Shown: positions 15,285 through 23,640 of the stretch, in pieces
Position numbering within the stretch: position 1 is the first letter of the stretch
How the letters are laid out: every line of letters starts with the position of its first letter
Source of the DNA: Cellulomonas telluris
GTDB taxonomy: Bacteria; Actinomycetota; Actinomycetes; Actinomycetales; Cellulomonadaceae
Direction: 5' to 3'
Assembly (NCBI RefSeq): GCF_004886325.1
Contig: NZ_QXFN01000003.1
Location: 434,001-498,000, forward strand
Length of the DNA stretch: 64,000 nt
Program-made: the position numbers and the translations under genes
The notes under the pieces: model-generated
Databases searched by the model: none
What the model was told of the DNA's origin: nothing
The model's input: only the letters and a program-made list of their open reading frames with translations

Positions 15285-16766
15285 GTGGCGGCCCCGACCG
15301 GCGCCGACCGGCAGCGTCGGCTCATCCGGGCGGCGCAGGCGGGGGCGCGGCTCACGGACGACGAGCTGTGGCTGCGCTACTTCGCCCTGGGCGGCAACGC
15401 CGCGCCGGTCGAGCTGGACGCGTTCCTGCACGGTGCGCTCGAGCTCACGGAACCGGAGCGCGACCGCGTCGCGCTGGCCGTGAACGAGGAGCTCGACGAG
15501 CTGTCACGGCGCTCGCGGGCGCCGTACTCGCGCACGGTGCGCGAGCTGGAGCCCACGAGCGGCCCGCTGGCCGCCGTCGTGGAGCTGCTGCGGCGCACGC
15601 ACCTCGTCCCGCCCGACGCCCTGCCGGCGGCCCTCGACGCGGCCGCGGCGCTCCTCGGCGTCCGCGCCGTCCTCTACCTCGCCGACCACCCGCGCGAGGT
15701 CCTCGTGCCGCTGCCCGGCGAGCACGGTCGCGACCGGCCCGCGCTGGGGGTGGACGCGACCGTCCCCGGGCGGGCGTTCCGCCTGCTGCGCACGCAGCCC
15801 ACGGTCAGCGGCGACGGCCAGGCGCGGCTGTGGGTGCCGGTGGTCGACGGCGTCGAGCGGGTCGGCGTCCTCGACGTGATGGTGGACGACCGGCGCGACC
15901 TCGAGGACCCCGTGCTGCACCGCCAGTGCTGGCTGCTCGCGCACTACCTCGGCCACCTGGTCGGCGCGGTGGGCCGGTACGGGGACCGCTTCGAGCGCCT
16001 CCGGCAGACGGTGCCGCGCACCGTCGAGGCCGAGCTCGTGGCCGGCCTGCTGCCGCCCATGACGGCCGGCACCGCCCGCGTCCTGGTCAGCGCCCGGATC
16101 GAGCCCGTCCACGACATGGGCGGCGACGTCGTCGACTACGCCTTCGACGAGGACGTCGCCCACCTCGCGGTCCTCGACGCGACCGGGCACGACCTGCACG
16201 CCGGGCTCGCGGCCGCCGCGGCGCTCGCCGCCTACCGCACCGCGCGGCGCCGCGGGGACAGCCTGTTCGCCCAGGCGGACGCGGTGCACCGCGCCCTGGC
16301 CGACCACCTCGACGACATGAGCCTCGCGACCGGCGTGCTGGCGCAGCTCGACCTGCGCTCCGGCCGGCTGCGCTACCTGGCGGCCGGGCACCCGGCCCCG
16401 CTGCTCGTGCGCGACGGCGTCGTCGTCAAGGCGCTGACCGGCGGGCGTCGCCCGATCCTCGGCCTGGAGCCGCGCGAGGCCGCCCTGGGTGAGGAGCAGC
16501 TGCAGCCCGGCGACCTGCTCGTCCTCTACACGGACGGCATCACCGAGGCCCGGGACGCCACGGGCGAGCAGTTCGGCGAGCGCCGGCTGGGCGACGCACT
16601 GCAGCGGGGGATCGCCGAGGAGCTGCCGCTGCCGGAGGTGGTCCGGCGCGTCGTCGGCACGATCCTGCGCCACCAGCAGGGCGTGCTCCAGGACGACGCG
16701 ACGCTGCTGCTCGCGCACTGGACGAGCGAGGGGCAGTCGGCGCTGCGCCCGAGCATGCTCCGCTGA
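15285..16766 (+). CDS. PP2C/SpoIIE-family serine phosphatase with N-terminal GAF-like region
   Basis: The protein is 493 aa, GTG start directly after the TGA of the GAF-ANTAR gene. Residues 1-75 form a helical domain (LWLRYFALGGNAAPVELDAF) seen in other actinobacterial RsbU-like proteins. A GAF-like sensor follows at about 95-225. The C-terminal PPM phosphatase spans about 245-480 with metal-site motifs HDMGGDVVDYAF, LDATGHDLHAG, GHPAPLLVRDG, VLYTDGITEARD and DDATLLLAHW. Such phosphatases dephosphorylate STAS antagonists to release a sigma factor. The STAS protein at 1721 is a possible but unproven substrate. Confidence 0.88.
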   Translation: MAAPTGADRQRRLIRAAQAGARLTDDELWLRYFALGGNAAPVELDAFLHGALELTEPERDRVALAVNEELDELSRRSRAPYSRTVRELEPTSGPLAAVVELLRRTHLVPPDALPAALDAAAALLGVRAVLYLADHPREVLVPLPGEHGRDRPALGVDATVPGRAFRLLRTQPTVSGDGQARLWVPVVDGVERVGVLDVMVDDRRDLEDPVLHRQCWLLAHYLGHLVGAVGRYGDRFERLRQTVPRTVEAELVAGLLPPMTAGTARVLVSARIEPVHDMGGDVVDYAFDEDVAHLAVLDATGHDLHAGLAAAAALAAYRTARRRGDSLFAQADAVHRALADHLDDMSLATGVLAQLDLRSGRLRYLAAGHPAPLLVRDGVVVKALTGGRRPILGLEPREAALGEEQLQPGDLLVLYTDGITEARDATGEQFGERRLGDALQRGIAEELPLPEVVRRVVGTILRHQQGVLQDDATLLLAHWTSEGQSALRPSMLR

Positions 16767-16785
16767 CGGACCGGTGACCGGTCCG
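16767..16785. terminator. Palindromic hairpin between convergent genes
   Basis: Arms CGGACCGGT (16767-16775) and ACCGGTCCG (16777-16785) are complementary over nine bases around a single central base; the folded form would open a few central pairs. It begins right after the PP2C stop at 16766 and precedes the convergent gene ending at 16797. Confidence 0.45.
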
Positions 16786-16796
16786 CCGGCGGCAGG

Positions 16797-17057
16797 TCAG
16801 GCGTCGTCGGCGGGGCGGCGCACGTCCTGCGGGTCCGGGGTCCGGAACCGGGGCTCGTCGTCCTCGCGCACCCGGGCCGGCGCGGTGTCGACCGCGCGCG
16901 TCGTCGGACCGTCGTGGTCGCCGACCTGCGTGTCGGGGTCCTCGCCACCGATCCCCGTGCCGGGGGCCGGGTCGGGCGCGCCGTGCCCGGGATCGGCGGC
17001 GGCGACCTCCTCACGCGTCTCGGGCAGGTGGGGCATCAGGGGCTCGGCCTGGGACAT
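16797..17057 (-). CDS. Hypothetical acidic, probably disordered protein
   Basis: This 86-aa product starts at ATG 17057. It is rich in Pro, Asp, Gly and Glu throughout (for example ADPGHGAPDPAPGTGIGGED) with no hydrophobic core, signal peptide or known motif. It is likely intrinsically disordered. It lies alone between the PP2C gene and rnz. I cannot assign a function, and whether it is translated is less certain than for its neighbours. Confidence 0.5.
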   Translation of the reverse strand: MSQAEPLMPHLPETREEVAAADPGHGAPDPAPGTGIGGEDPDTQVGDHDGPTTRAVDTAPARVREDDEPRFRTPDPQDVRRPADDA

Positions 17058-17120
17058 GGGTCCTGACTACCGGGGGTCCGCGGTGCCCGCCACCGGGGAC
17101 GGCGACCGTTCACGCGACGG

Positions 17121-18026
17121 TCAGCCGGCGGACGCCCGCCGCGGCGGGACGGGCACGCGGTCGCCGTCGAGCGCGGCGTGGACGTGCGTGGTCCCGCCGG
17201 CCGCGCGCACCGCGGCCTCCGCCTCGGCGCGCAGCGGCGCCACGCCGGGGTACCGCGACGACCAGTGGCTGAGGACGAGCGTGCGCACGCCGCCCGCCGC
17301 CGCGAGCGCACCGGCCTGGCCCGCCGTCAGGTGCAGGTACGCCTCCGCGAGGTCGGCGTCCGCGTCGGCGAACGTCGACTCCGCGAGCAGCAGGTCGGCG
17401 CCGTCCGCGAGCTCCGCAGCGCCGTCGCACACCGCGGTGTCCATGACGACGGCGACCCGCTGGCCCGGTCGTGGCACGCTGACGTCCTCGACCCGCACGG
17501 GCCCGAGCCGCCCCGCGCGCGCGAGCCGGCCCACGTCCGGCCCGGCGATCCCCGCGGCCGCGAGCCGGTCGGGCAGGAACGTCCGCCCGTCCGGCTCGCG
17601 GACGCGGTACCCGTACGTCTCCACGCGGTGCCGCAGAGGCACGACCTCCAGGCCGTCGGCGACGGGCCCGGCGGCGCCGTGCGGGTGCAGGCGCAGGTCG
17701 AGCCCCGGTGTCGCGAGCGCGACGAGCGCACGCACCACCGGCTCGCCCGACGCGGGGTGGTGCAGGTGCACCGGGTGCTCCACGCCGTCCAGCACCATGC
17801 GCGAGAGCACGCCGGGCAGCCCGTAGCAGTGGTCGCCGTGCACATGCGTGAGGCAGATCCGCGTGACCGCCGAGGCGCTCACGCCCGCGTGGATCATCTG
17901 CCGCTGCGTGCCCTCACCCGGGTCGACGAGCAGGCCCTGGCCGTCCCAGCGCAGCAGGTACCCGTTGTGGTTCCGGGTGCGCGTGGGCACCTGGGACGAC
18001 GTGCCGAGCACGACGAGCTCGCGCAC
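17121..18026 (-). CDS. rnz: Ribonuclease Z / MBL-fold nuclease
   Basis: The protein is 301 aa from GTG 18026, with GGAGGG close upstream. It is a metallo-beta-lactamase fold nuclease of the RNase Z type: LGTSSQVPTRTRNHNGYLLR at the N-terminus, the zinc motif LTHVHGDHCYGLPGVLS near residue 60, ATVMDTA-like VAVVMDTAVCDG near 190, LLLAESTF and TAGQAGALA near 230, and LVLSHWSSRY near 255. RNase Z matures tRNA 3' ends. The length is normal. No tRNA lies nearby. Confidence 0.88.
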   Translation of the reverse strand: MRELVVLGTSSQVPTRTRNHNGYLLRWDGQGLLVDPGEGTQRQMIHAGVSASAVTRICLTHVHGDHCYGLPGVLSRMVLDGVEHPVHLHHPASGEPVVRALVALATPGLDLRLHPHGAAGPVADGLEVVPLRHRVETYGYRVREPDGRTFLPDRLAAAGIAGPDVGRLARAGRLGPVRVEDVSVPRPGQRVAVVMDTAVCDGAAELADGADLLLAESTFADADADLAEAYLHLTAGQAGALAAAGGVRTLVLSHWSSRYPGVAPLRAEAEAAVRAAGGTTHVHAALDGDRVPVPPRRASAG

Positions 18027-18121
18027 CCGCCCTCCCCACGTCGCACCGTCCCGAGCCGTCCACGCTAGCCGCGCGGCCGCCTCCCCGGGTCGGGAGGCGG
18101 GGGACCGGTGCCCGTGCCAGC

Positions 18122-18138
18122 CTGGACGGCGCGTCCAG
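18122..18138. promoter_or_regulatory. Short inverted repeat upstream of alcohol dehydrogenase
   Basis: CTGGACG (18122-18128) and CGTCCAG (18132-18138) are perfect complements with a 3-base centre, 40 bases before the GTG start of the dehydrogenase gene. It could be an operator; no regulator is encoded next to it. Confidence 0.25.
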
Positions 18139-18177
18139 ATCCGGGCGCGTCCCGACGCCCGAGGGGTGGTGCCGCCC

Positions 18178-19326
18178 GTGCGCGCCATGGTCTACCGAGG
18201 TCCGTACAAGGTCCGCGTGGAGGAGAAGGACGTCCCGCGGATCGAGCACCCGAACGACGCGATCGTGCGCGTGACGATGGCGGCCATCTGCGGGTCGGAC
18301 CTGCACCTCTACCACGGGCTCATGCCGGACACCCGGGTCGGGCACACGTTCGGCCACGAGTTCATCGGCGTCGTGGAGCAGGTCGGGCCGTCGGTGCAGA
18401 ACCTGCAGGTCGGCGACCGCGTCATGGTCCCGTTCAACATCTACTGCGGCTCGTGCTTCTTCTGCGCCCGCGGGCTGTGGTCCAACTGCCACAACGTGAA
18501 CCCCAACGCGACGGCGGTCGGCGGCATCTACGGGTACTCGCACACGACCGGCGGCTACGACGGCGGGCAGGCCGAGTACGTGCGCGTCCCGTTCGCGGAC
18601 GTCGGTCCCTCGGTCATCCCCGGGTGGATGGCCGACGAGGACGCGCTCATGTGCACCGACGCGCTGTCCACGGGGTACTTCGGCGCCCAGCTCGGGGAGA
18701 TCGCCGAGGGGGACGTCGTCGTCGTCCTCGGCGCCGGGCCGGTCGGCCTGTACGCGGCGCGCTCCGCGTGGCTCATGGGCGCCGGGCGGGTCATCGTCGT
18801 CGACCACCTCGACTACCGGCTCGAGAAGGCGCGCGAGTTCGCCTACGCCGAGACGATCAACTTCGGCCAGGTCGACGACATCGTCGTGCGGCTCAAGCGG
18901 GAGACCGAGCACCTCGGGGCGGACGTCGTCATCGACGCGGTCGGCGCCGAGGCCGACGGCAACCTCACGCAGCACCTCACCGGGGCGACGCTCAAGCTGC
19001 AGGGCGGCTCGCCCATCGCGCTGAACTGGGCGATCGACGCGGTGCGCAAGGGCGGCACGGTGTCGGTCATGGGCGCGTACGGGCCCATCTTCAGCGCCGT
19101 GAAGTTCGGGGACGCCGTCAACAAGGGCCTCACGCTGCGGATGAACCAGGCGCCCGTGAAGCGGCAGTGGCCCCGGCTGTTCGAGCACATCCGGGCCGGC
19201 TACCTCACGCCGAGCGACATCATCACGCACCGCATCCCGCTCGAGCACATCGCGGAGGGCTACCACATGTTCTCCGCCAAGCTCGACAACTGCATCAAGA
19301 CCGTCGTCGTCCCCGGCGACGCCTGA
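18178..19326 (+). CDS. Zinc-dependent alcohol dehydrogenase
   Basis: The product is 382 aa from GTG 18178 (VRAMVYRGPYKVRVEEKD). The GroES-like domain has the catalytic zinc site CGSDLHLY (Cys about 37) with GHEFIGVVEQVG, and the structural zinc cysteines in YCGSCFFCARGLWSNC. The Rossmann domain has VVVLGAGPVGLYAARSA near 180. This is the medium-chain dehydrogenase subgroup that includes formaldehyde dehydrogenase-like and threonine dehydrogenase-like proteins; the substrate is unknown. A membrane-anchored unknown protein follows 12 bases downstream. A paralogue begins at 63611. Confidence 0.88.
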   Translation: MRAMVYRGPYKVRVEEKDVPRIEHPNDAIVRVTMAAICGSDLHLYHGLMPDTRVGHTFGHEFIGVVEQVGPSVQNLQVGDRVMVPFNIYCGSCFFCARGLWSNCHNVNPNATAVGGIYGYSHTTGGYDGGQAEYVRVPFADVGPSVIPGWMADEDALMCTDALSTGYFGAQLGEIAEGDVVVVLGAGPVGLYAARSAWLMGAGRVIVVDHLDYRLEKAREFAYAETINFGQVDDIVVRLKRETEHLGADVVIDAVGAEADGNLTQHLTGATLKLQGGSPIALNWAIDAVRKGGTVSVMGAYGPIFSAVKFGDAVNKGLTLRMNQAPVKRQWPRLFEHIRAGYLTPSDIITHRIPLEHIAEGYHMFSAKLDNCIKTVVVPGDA

Positions 19327-19338
19327 GAGGAGCGGACC

Positions 19339-19908
19339 GTGCCCTACACGCCCGAGAAGCCCCCGCTGCCCGAGACCGCGGAGCAGCTGCGCGCCCGCAT
19401 CCCCGGCTGGGGCGTCGACCTGGACCCGGCGGTGCGCCCGTCCTACCCGCGCGAGCGGCGCGACCTGGAGACGGGGGCGCACTGGCACGAGCCCGAGCAG
19501 CAGCCCGGGGCCGAGGGGCGGGAGCGCTCGATCGAGCACGCCCGCGTGACGCCCGTCTTCGGCACGGCGCAGCCCCTGCACGGGGCGTCCGGCGCGATCC
19601 GCCGGTTCGCCTACGCGCGCTACAGCGAGGGGCGCGCCGCGCACTGGCTGCTGCTCATCGCCGCCGACCGCGTCGACGCGGTCGAGAACCACCTCGCGTC
19701 GTTCGTGTCCGGGCGCCCCGACAACCCGGTCACCGAGACCGGGGTGCTCTCCGAGGGGCGCCGGCACGGCCTGACCGCACGCCGCGACCCGCACCGCGTC
19801 GACCTGCCGCACCACGCCGTCGACCCGATCGTCGTCGCCGGGCCGTGGGTGCTCGCGGCCGGAGTCGCGGTGGTCGCGGTCCGGGCGCTCGTGCGCCGGA
19901 GGCGCTGA
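19339..19908 (+). CDS. Hypothetical protein with C-terminal membrane anchor
   Basis: The 189-aa product starts at GTG 19339 with GAGAGGAG upstream. I do not know the family. The N-terminal 60 residues are Pro- and charge-rich. A central compact region (GTAQPLHGASGAIRRFAYAR, then HWLLLIAADRVDAVENHLAS) follows. The extreme C-terminus has one membrane helix (VVAGPWVLAAGVAVVAVRAL) ending in RRRR, so most of the protein should face the cytoplasm as a tail-anchored protein. Its 12-base spacing from the dehydrogenase gene implies joint expression. Confidence 0.7.
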   Translation: MPYTPEKPPLPETAEQLRARIPGWGVDLDPAVRPSYPRERRDLETGAHWHEPEQQPGAEGRERSIEHARVTPVFGTAQPLHGASGAIRRFAYARYSEGRAAHWLLLIAADRVDAVENHLASFVSGRPDNPVTETGVLSEGRRHGLTARRDPHRVDLPHHAVDPIVVAGPWVLAAGVAVVAVRALVRRRR

Positions 19909-19933
19909 CGCACGACGCCGACGGGCCGGCCCC

Positions 19934-19968
19934 GCGCGACGGGTCCGGGCCTGCGCGACGGGTCCGGG
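19934..19968. repeat. Direct repeat, 16 bases, 19-base period
   Basis: GCGCGACGGGTCCGGG occurs at 19934-19949 and again at 19953-19968. It lies in the gap between two convergent genes ending at 19908 and 19978. Its function is not apparent; it may be a simple slippage duplication. Confidence 0.5.
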
Positions 19969-19977
19969 GTGACGAGG

Positions 19978-22509
19978 TCAGACGTCCTCGGGCCCGGCCT
20001 GCGGCGGGCGCGGGAGGTGCTGCGGGAACAGGTGGACGGCCACGACGGCCACGTCGTCGTCCGCGGGTCCGCCGAGCATCCGGTCGAGGACCTCGTCGAC
20101 GAGCACCTCGAGGTCGAGCCCCGTGCCCGTCGCCGCCGCCCGCGGTGCCACCGCGGCGACCACCTCCCGCAGCCGGTCCAGGCCGTCCCGGACGTGCTCG
20201 CCGCGGCGCTCGACGAGCCCGTCGGTGAACATCAGCACGGTCGACCCGTTCTCCAGCAGGACGTCCGCGTCGGCGCGACGCCGCCCCGGCACGACGCCCA
20301 GCAGCATCTCCGGCTCGGTGCCGTGCAGCTCCTCCACCGTGCCGTCGGGCCGCACCAGCAGCGGCGGCAGGTGGCCCGCGTTCGACCAGCGCAGCCGGCG
20401 CAGGCCCCGGTCCTGCTCCTCGGGGGTCTGCTCGAGGCGCGCGACCACCGCGCTCGCCATGGTGTCGACGTTGAGCCCGCGCATCGCGTCGTCGAGGCTC
20501 TCGAGCACCTCCGCGGGCGTGCCCCCGCTCGTGTACGCGATGCCGCGCAGGAGCGTGCGCACCTGGCTCATCGCCGCCGCCGCCTGCGTGTCGTGGCCCA
20601 TCACGTCGCCGATCGCGAGCACCGTCGCGCCGTCGCGCTGCAGGAACGCGTCGTACCAGTCGCCGCCCACCTCGGCCGCCTCCGCCGCCGGCAGGTAGCG
20701 CACCACCACGTGCACGTGGTCCGGCTCGACCGGCGCCGACAGCAGCGCGCGCTGCAGCGTCTCCGAGATGTGCCGCTGCTCCTCGTACAGCCGCGCGTTG
20801 TCGAGCGCGAGGCCCGCCCGGTCGGCGAGCTGCGTGAGCATCGCCAGGTCGTCCTCCGGGAGCAGGCCGCGCTCCGCGTCGAGGAAGAGCGTGATCGCGC
20901 CCACGGTGCGCCCGCGGGCGCGCATGGGGATCGCGTACGCCATGTGCGGCGCCAGGTCCCGCAGCACGTCCCGGGCCTCGCCCGACAGCGCCTCCACGAT
21001 GGTGCGGGTCGCGTCCGGCACCTCGATGAGGCGACCCGTGCGCAGCGCCTCGAACAGGTACGAGCGCGGCGAGAGCGCCGTCAGCCGCAGCTTCGCGTAG
21101 TGCTCGACCGTGGCGCGCAGGTCCGGGTCGGCGTGCCAGCTCGCGATGTCGTGCAGCTGCCGGTGCTCGTCCGCCATGGTGATGAGGCACCACGTGCCCA
21201 GGCCGGGCACGAGGTGACGCGCCAGGCGGCGGACCGCGTCCTCGGTGTCCAGGGTCGAGCTGAGGTCGTCGCTGACCGCCGACAGGAGCTGCAGGCGGGC
21301 CGACGCCGCGCGCAGGCGCCGCTGCGCCCGCGCCGCCTCCTCCTCGGACCGCCGCCGCGCCGAGATGTCGAGGAAGTACACGGACAGCCCGTCCGGCCCC
21401 GGCCACGCCCGCACCTCGTACCAGGCGTTCAGCGGCGCCGGGTAGTACGCCTCGAACGCGCGCGGCTCGCCCGACTCGGCGGCGCCGCGGTAGTGCACCT
21501 CGAAGTCCGAGCCGACGGCGGCCGGGAACAGCTCCCAGATGTTCCCGCCGACGAGCTCCTCGCGGCTGCGGCCGAGCACGCGCTCCGCCTCGGCGTTGAC
21601 GTAGGTGAACCGCCACCGGTCGTCGAGCAGGAAGAACGCCGCCGACATCGACTCGAGCATCCGCGCGATGCGCGCGTCCGCGTCGCGCTGGGCCGTGGTG
21701 TCGTACGCCGCCCCGAGCAGCCGGACGGCCGTCCCGTCCTCACCGGCGAGGGCCGCCCCGCGCGCCAGGATCCACCGCGTGCCGCCGCCCGGCAGGAGCA
21801 CGCGGTACTCCGCCTCGTACTCCGAGCACGTCGTGATCGCCCGGTCGATCGCCTGCCGCACCCGCGGCAGGTCGTCGGGGTGCAGGGCGGCGTCGAAGGC
21901 CTCGATCGTGCCCGCGAACTCCTCGCGCGGGATGCCGAACAGCGCGTGCAGCTGGTCGTCCCAGTCCAGCCGGCCGGTGACGAGGTCCCAGTCGAAGCTG
22001 CCGACGCCGCCCGCGGACACGGCCAGCTGCCAGCGCACCCGGTCGGACTCGTAGTCGGCCGACAGCGACGCGAGCTCGAGCTCGGTCACCGCCGCCGCGG
22101 CGAGGTCGGTGACGAGCGCGACGTCCGCGTCGGACCACGCGTGCGGGCGGGCGTCGGTCACGCACAGCGCCCCCAGCACGCGGCCACCCCGCCCGAGCAG
22201 CGGGACGCCCAGGTACGCGCCGACGGTGCCGTCGAGGACGGACGCCGACGACGCCAGCCGCGGGTCGAGCGTCGCGTCGGGCGCGACCACCGCGGCACCG
22301 GCCTCGGCCGTCGCCGCGCACAGGTCGTCCGGGCCCGCGAGGGACTCGACGCCCGCGACGTGGTCGGCCGCGTCCAGGAGCGCGAGGTGCGCAGCGGGCG
22401 CGCCGAGCAGACGGGCGGCCAGCTGGGTGAGCCGCGTCAGCGCGACGTCCGCGACCGCCGCCGGGGTCGGCGCGGTCGCGTCGCGTCGCGACGCGCGGGG
22501 ACCGGACAC
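19978..22509 (-). CDS. Multi-sensor PP2C/SpoIIE phosphatase (GAF-PAS-PAS-GAF-PP2C)
   Basis: The protein is 843 aa from GTG 22509. In order it has a GAF domain (about 15-160), a PAS domain with PAC segment (about 175-290; GVGSFDWDLVTGRLDWDDQL), a second PAS (about 295-405; FFLLDDRWRFTYVNAEAERV), a second GAF (about 430-590) and a C-terminal PPM phosphatase (about 610-835). The phosphatase motifs are VGGDWYDAF, AIGDVMGHDTQAAAAMSQVR, SNAGHLPPLL, LMFTDGLVERRG and DDDVAVVAVHL. No membrane segment is seen, so sensing is cytoplasmic. The family dephosphorylates anti-sigma antagonists. A TATCCT -10-like element at 22574-22579 lies between it and the ligase gene. Confidence 0.88.
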   Translation of the reverse strand: MSGPRASRRDATAPTPAAVADVALTRLTQLAARLLGAPAAHLALLDAADHVAGVESLAGPDDLCAATAEAGAAVVAPDATLDPRLASSASVLDGTVGAYLGVPLLGRGGRVLGALCVTDARPHAWSDADVALVTDLAAAAVTELELASLSADYESDRVRWQLAVSAGGVGSFDWDLVTGRLDWDDQLHALFGIPREEFAGTIEAFDAALHPDDLPRVRQAIDRAITTCSEYEAEYRVLLPGGGTRWILARGAALAGEDGTAVRLLGAAYDTTAQRDADARIARMLESMSAAFFLLDDRWRFTYVNAEAERVLGRSREELVGGNIWELFPAAVGSDFEVHYRGAAESGEPRAFEAYYPAPLNAWYEVRAWPGPDGLSVYFLDISARRRSEEEAARAQRRLRAASARLQLLSAVSDDLSSTLDTEDAVRRLARHLVPGLGTWCLITMADEHRQLHDIASWHADPDLRATVEHYAKLRLTALSPRSYLFEALRTGRLIEVPDATRTIVEALSGEARDVLRDLAPHMAYAIPMRARGRTVGAITLFLDAERGLLPEDDLAMLTQLADRAGLALDNARLYEEQRHISETLQRALLSAPVEPDHVHVVVRYLPAAEAAEVGGDWYDAFLQRDGATVLAIGDVMGHDTQAAAAMSQVRTLLRGIAYTSGGTPAEVLESLDDAMRGLNVDTMASAVVARLEQTPEEQDRGLRRLRWSNAGHLPPLLVRPDGTVEELHGTEPEMLLGVVPGRRRADADVLLENGSTVLMFTDGLVERRGEHVRDGLDRLREVVAAVAPRAAATGTGLDLEVLVDEVLDRMLGGPADDDVAVVAVHLFPQHLPRPPQAGPEDV

Positions 22510-22583
22510 GGGACCGCCCTTCAGGAGGACCGCGGGCAGGACCGTGTGCTCGGCCCCGACACCGCGAAGCCCAAGGATAGGGG

Positions 22584-23558
22584 TCAGTCCTCGCGGACGA
22601 CCGCATCCGGGTGCTTGTCCGGGCGCAGGCCGCGCCAGGACGGGTGACGCAGCCGCCCGTCGGACGTCCAGCCCGCGTGGACGACCTCGCCCACGAGCCG
22701 CGGCTCGACCCAGTGCACGTCGCGCACGTCGGCCGGCGGGAACCGGCCCTCGACGGGCTGCGTGCGGCGCTCGAGCGGCCGCAGCAGCGCGCCCAGGTGG
22801 TCGAGCGCGCGTCCCGTGAACCCGGTGCCCACGCCGCCCGCAGGCCGCAGCACGCCGCCCCGGTCGTGCACGCCCAGCACCAGCGACCCGACCGTGCCCG
22901 CGCGGCGGCCCTGACCCGGGCGCCACCCGACCAGCACCACCTCCTGGGTGTGCACGTGCTTGACCTTGCGCCAGTCGGGGGAGCGTGCGCCGGGACGGTA
23001 CGTGGCGGTGCGCCGCTTCGCGAGGACGCCCTCGAGGCCGTTCTCGCGGCTCGCGGCGAGCACGTCCGCGCCCGGGCCGTCGAACGACGGCGGCACCTGC
23101 CACGACGGACCGGCCAGGCCCAGCCCCGCGAGGACCTCGCGGCGCGCGTCGTACGGCAGGGACAGGGTGGAGGCGTCGTCGACGTGCAGGACGTCGAAGA
23201 CGAGGTAGACGACCGGGACGGTGCGCGCGAGGCGGCGCGCGGTCGCCGGGTCGGCCACGTGCATGCGCTGCTGCAGCCGCCCGAAGTCCGGGGCGCCACG
23301 GGTGTCGAAGGTCACCAGCTCGCCGTCCAGCACGGCCGCCGTGGACCCGAGCGCCTCGCCCAGCCCCAGGACCTCCGGGTACGAGCGCGTCACGTCGCGG
23401 TCGTTGCGCGACAGCAGGCGCACCCCGCCGCCCTGCACGTACGCCACCGCGCGCACGCCGTCCCACTTCATCTCGTACGCCCAGCCGGAGTCGTCGCCGG
23501 TGGGCAGCTCGCCGGGCACGGCGAGCATCGGTCGGACCAGGTCGGGCAGCGGCGGCAC
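22584..23558 (-). CDS. ATP-dependent DNA ligase, LigD ligase-domain type
   Basis: The protein is 324 aa from GTG 23558. The nucleotidyltransferase domain has the lysine that accepts AMP in YEMKWDGVRAVAYV (near residue 31), then LLSRNDRDVT, AVLDGELV (motif III), VYLVFDVLH, LEGVLAKRR (motif IV) and DWRKVKH (motif V). The OB domain follows from about 205 with EVVLVGWRPGQGRRAGTVGS and VGTGFTGRAL. This matches the ligase part of LigD as a stand-alone protein. The phosphoesterase-polymerase part is at 9695, about 11 kb away on the other strand, so the two probably work together in end joining. Confidence 0.9.
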   Translation of the reverse strand: MPPLPDLVRPMLAVPGELPTGDDSGWAYEMKWDGVRAVAYVQGGGVRLLSRNDRDVTRSYPEVLGLGEALGSTAAVLDGELVTFDTRGAPDFGRLQQRMHVADPATARRLARTVPVVYLVFDVLHVDDASTLSLPYDARREVLAGLGLAGPSWQVPPSFDGPGADVLAASRENGLEGVLAKRRTATYRPGARSPDWRKVKHVHTQEVVLVGWRPGQGRRAGTVGSLVLGVHDRGGVLRPAGGVGTGFTGRALDHLGALLRPLERRTQPVEGRFPPADVRDVHWVEPRLVGEVVHAGWTSDGRLRHPSWRGLRPDKHPDAVVRED

Positions 23559-23640
23559 GCCTCGAGTCTCGCCCGCGACGGCACCGACGGCGACGCGAGT
23601 CGCCCGGGTGGGCGACCCGCCGCCCTGCCAGGATCGGGGC

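Noticed and set aside
17108-17129. GTTCACGCGAC-GGTCAGC as a PHO box
   Set aside because: It overlaps the 3' end of rnz with no downstream promoter need; only one good unit, so chance is likely.
19934-19968. Direct repeat as an operator
   Set aside because: It lies between two convergent gene ends where no promoter is expected; treated as a simple duplication.
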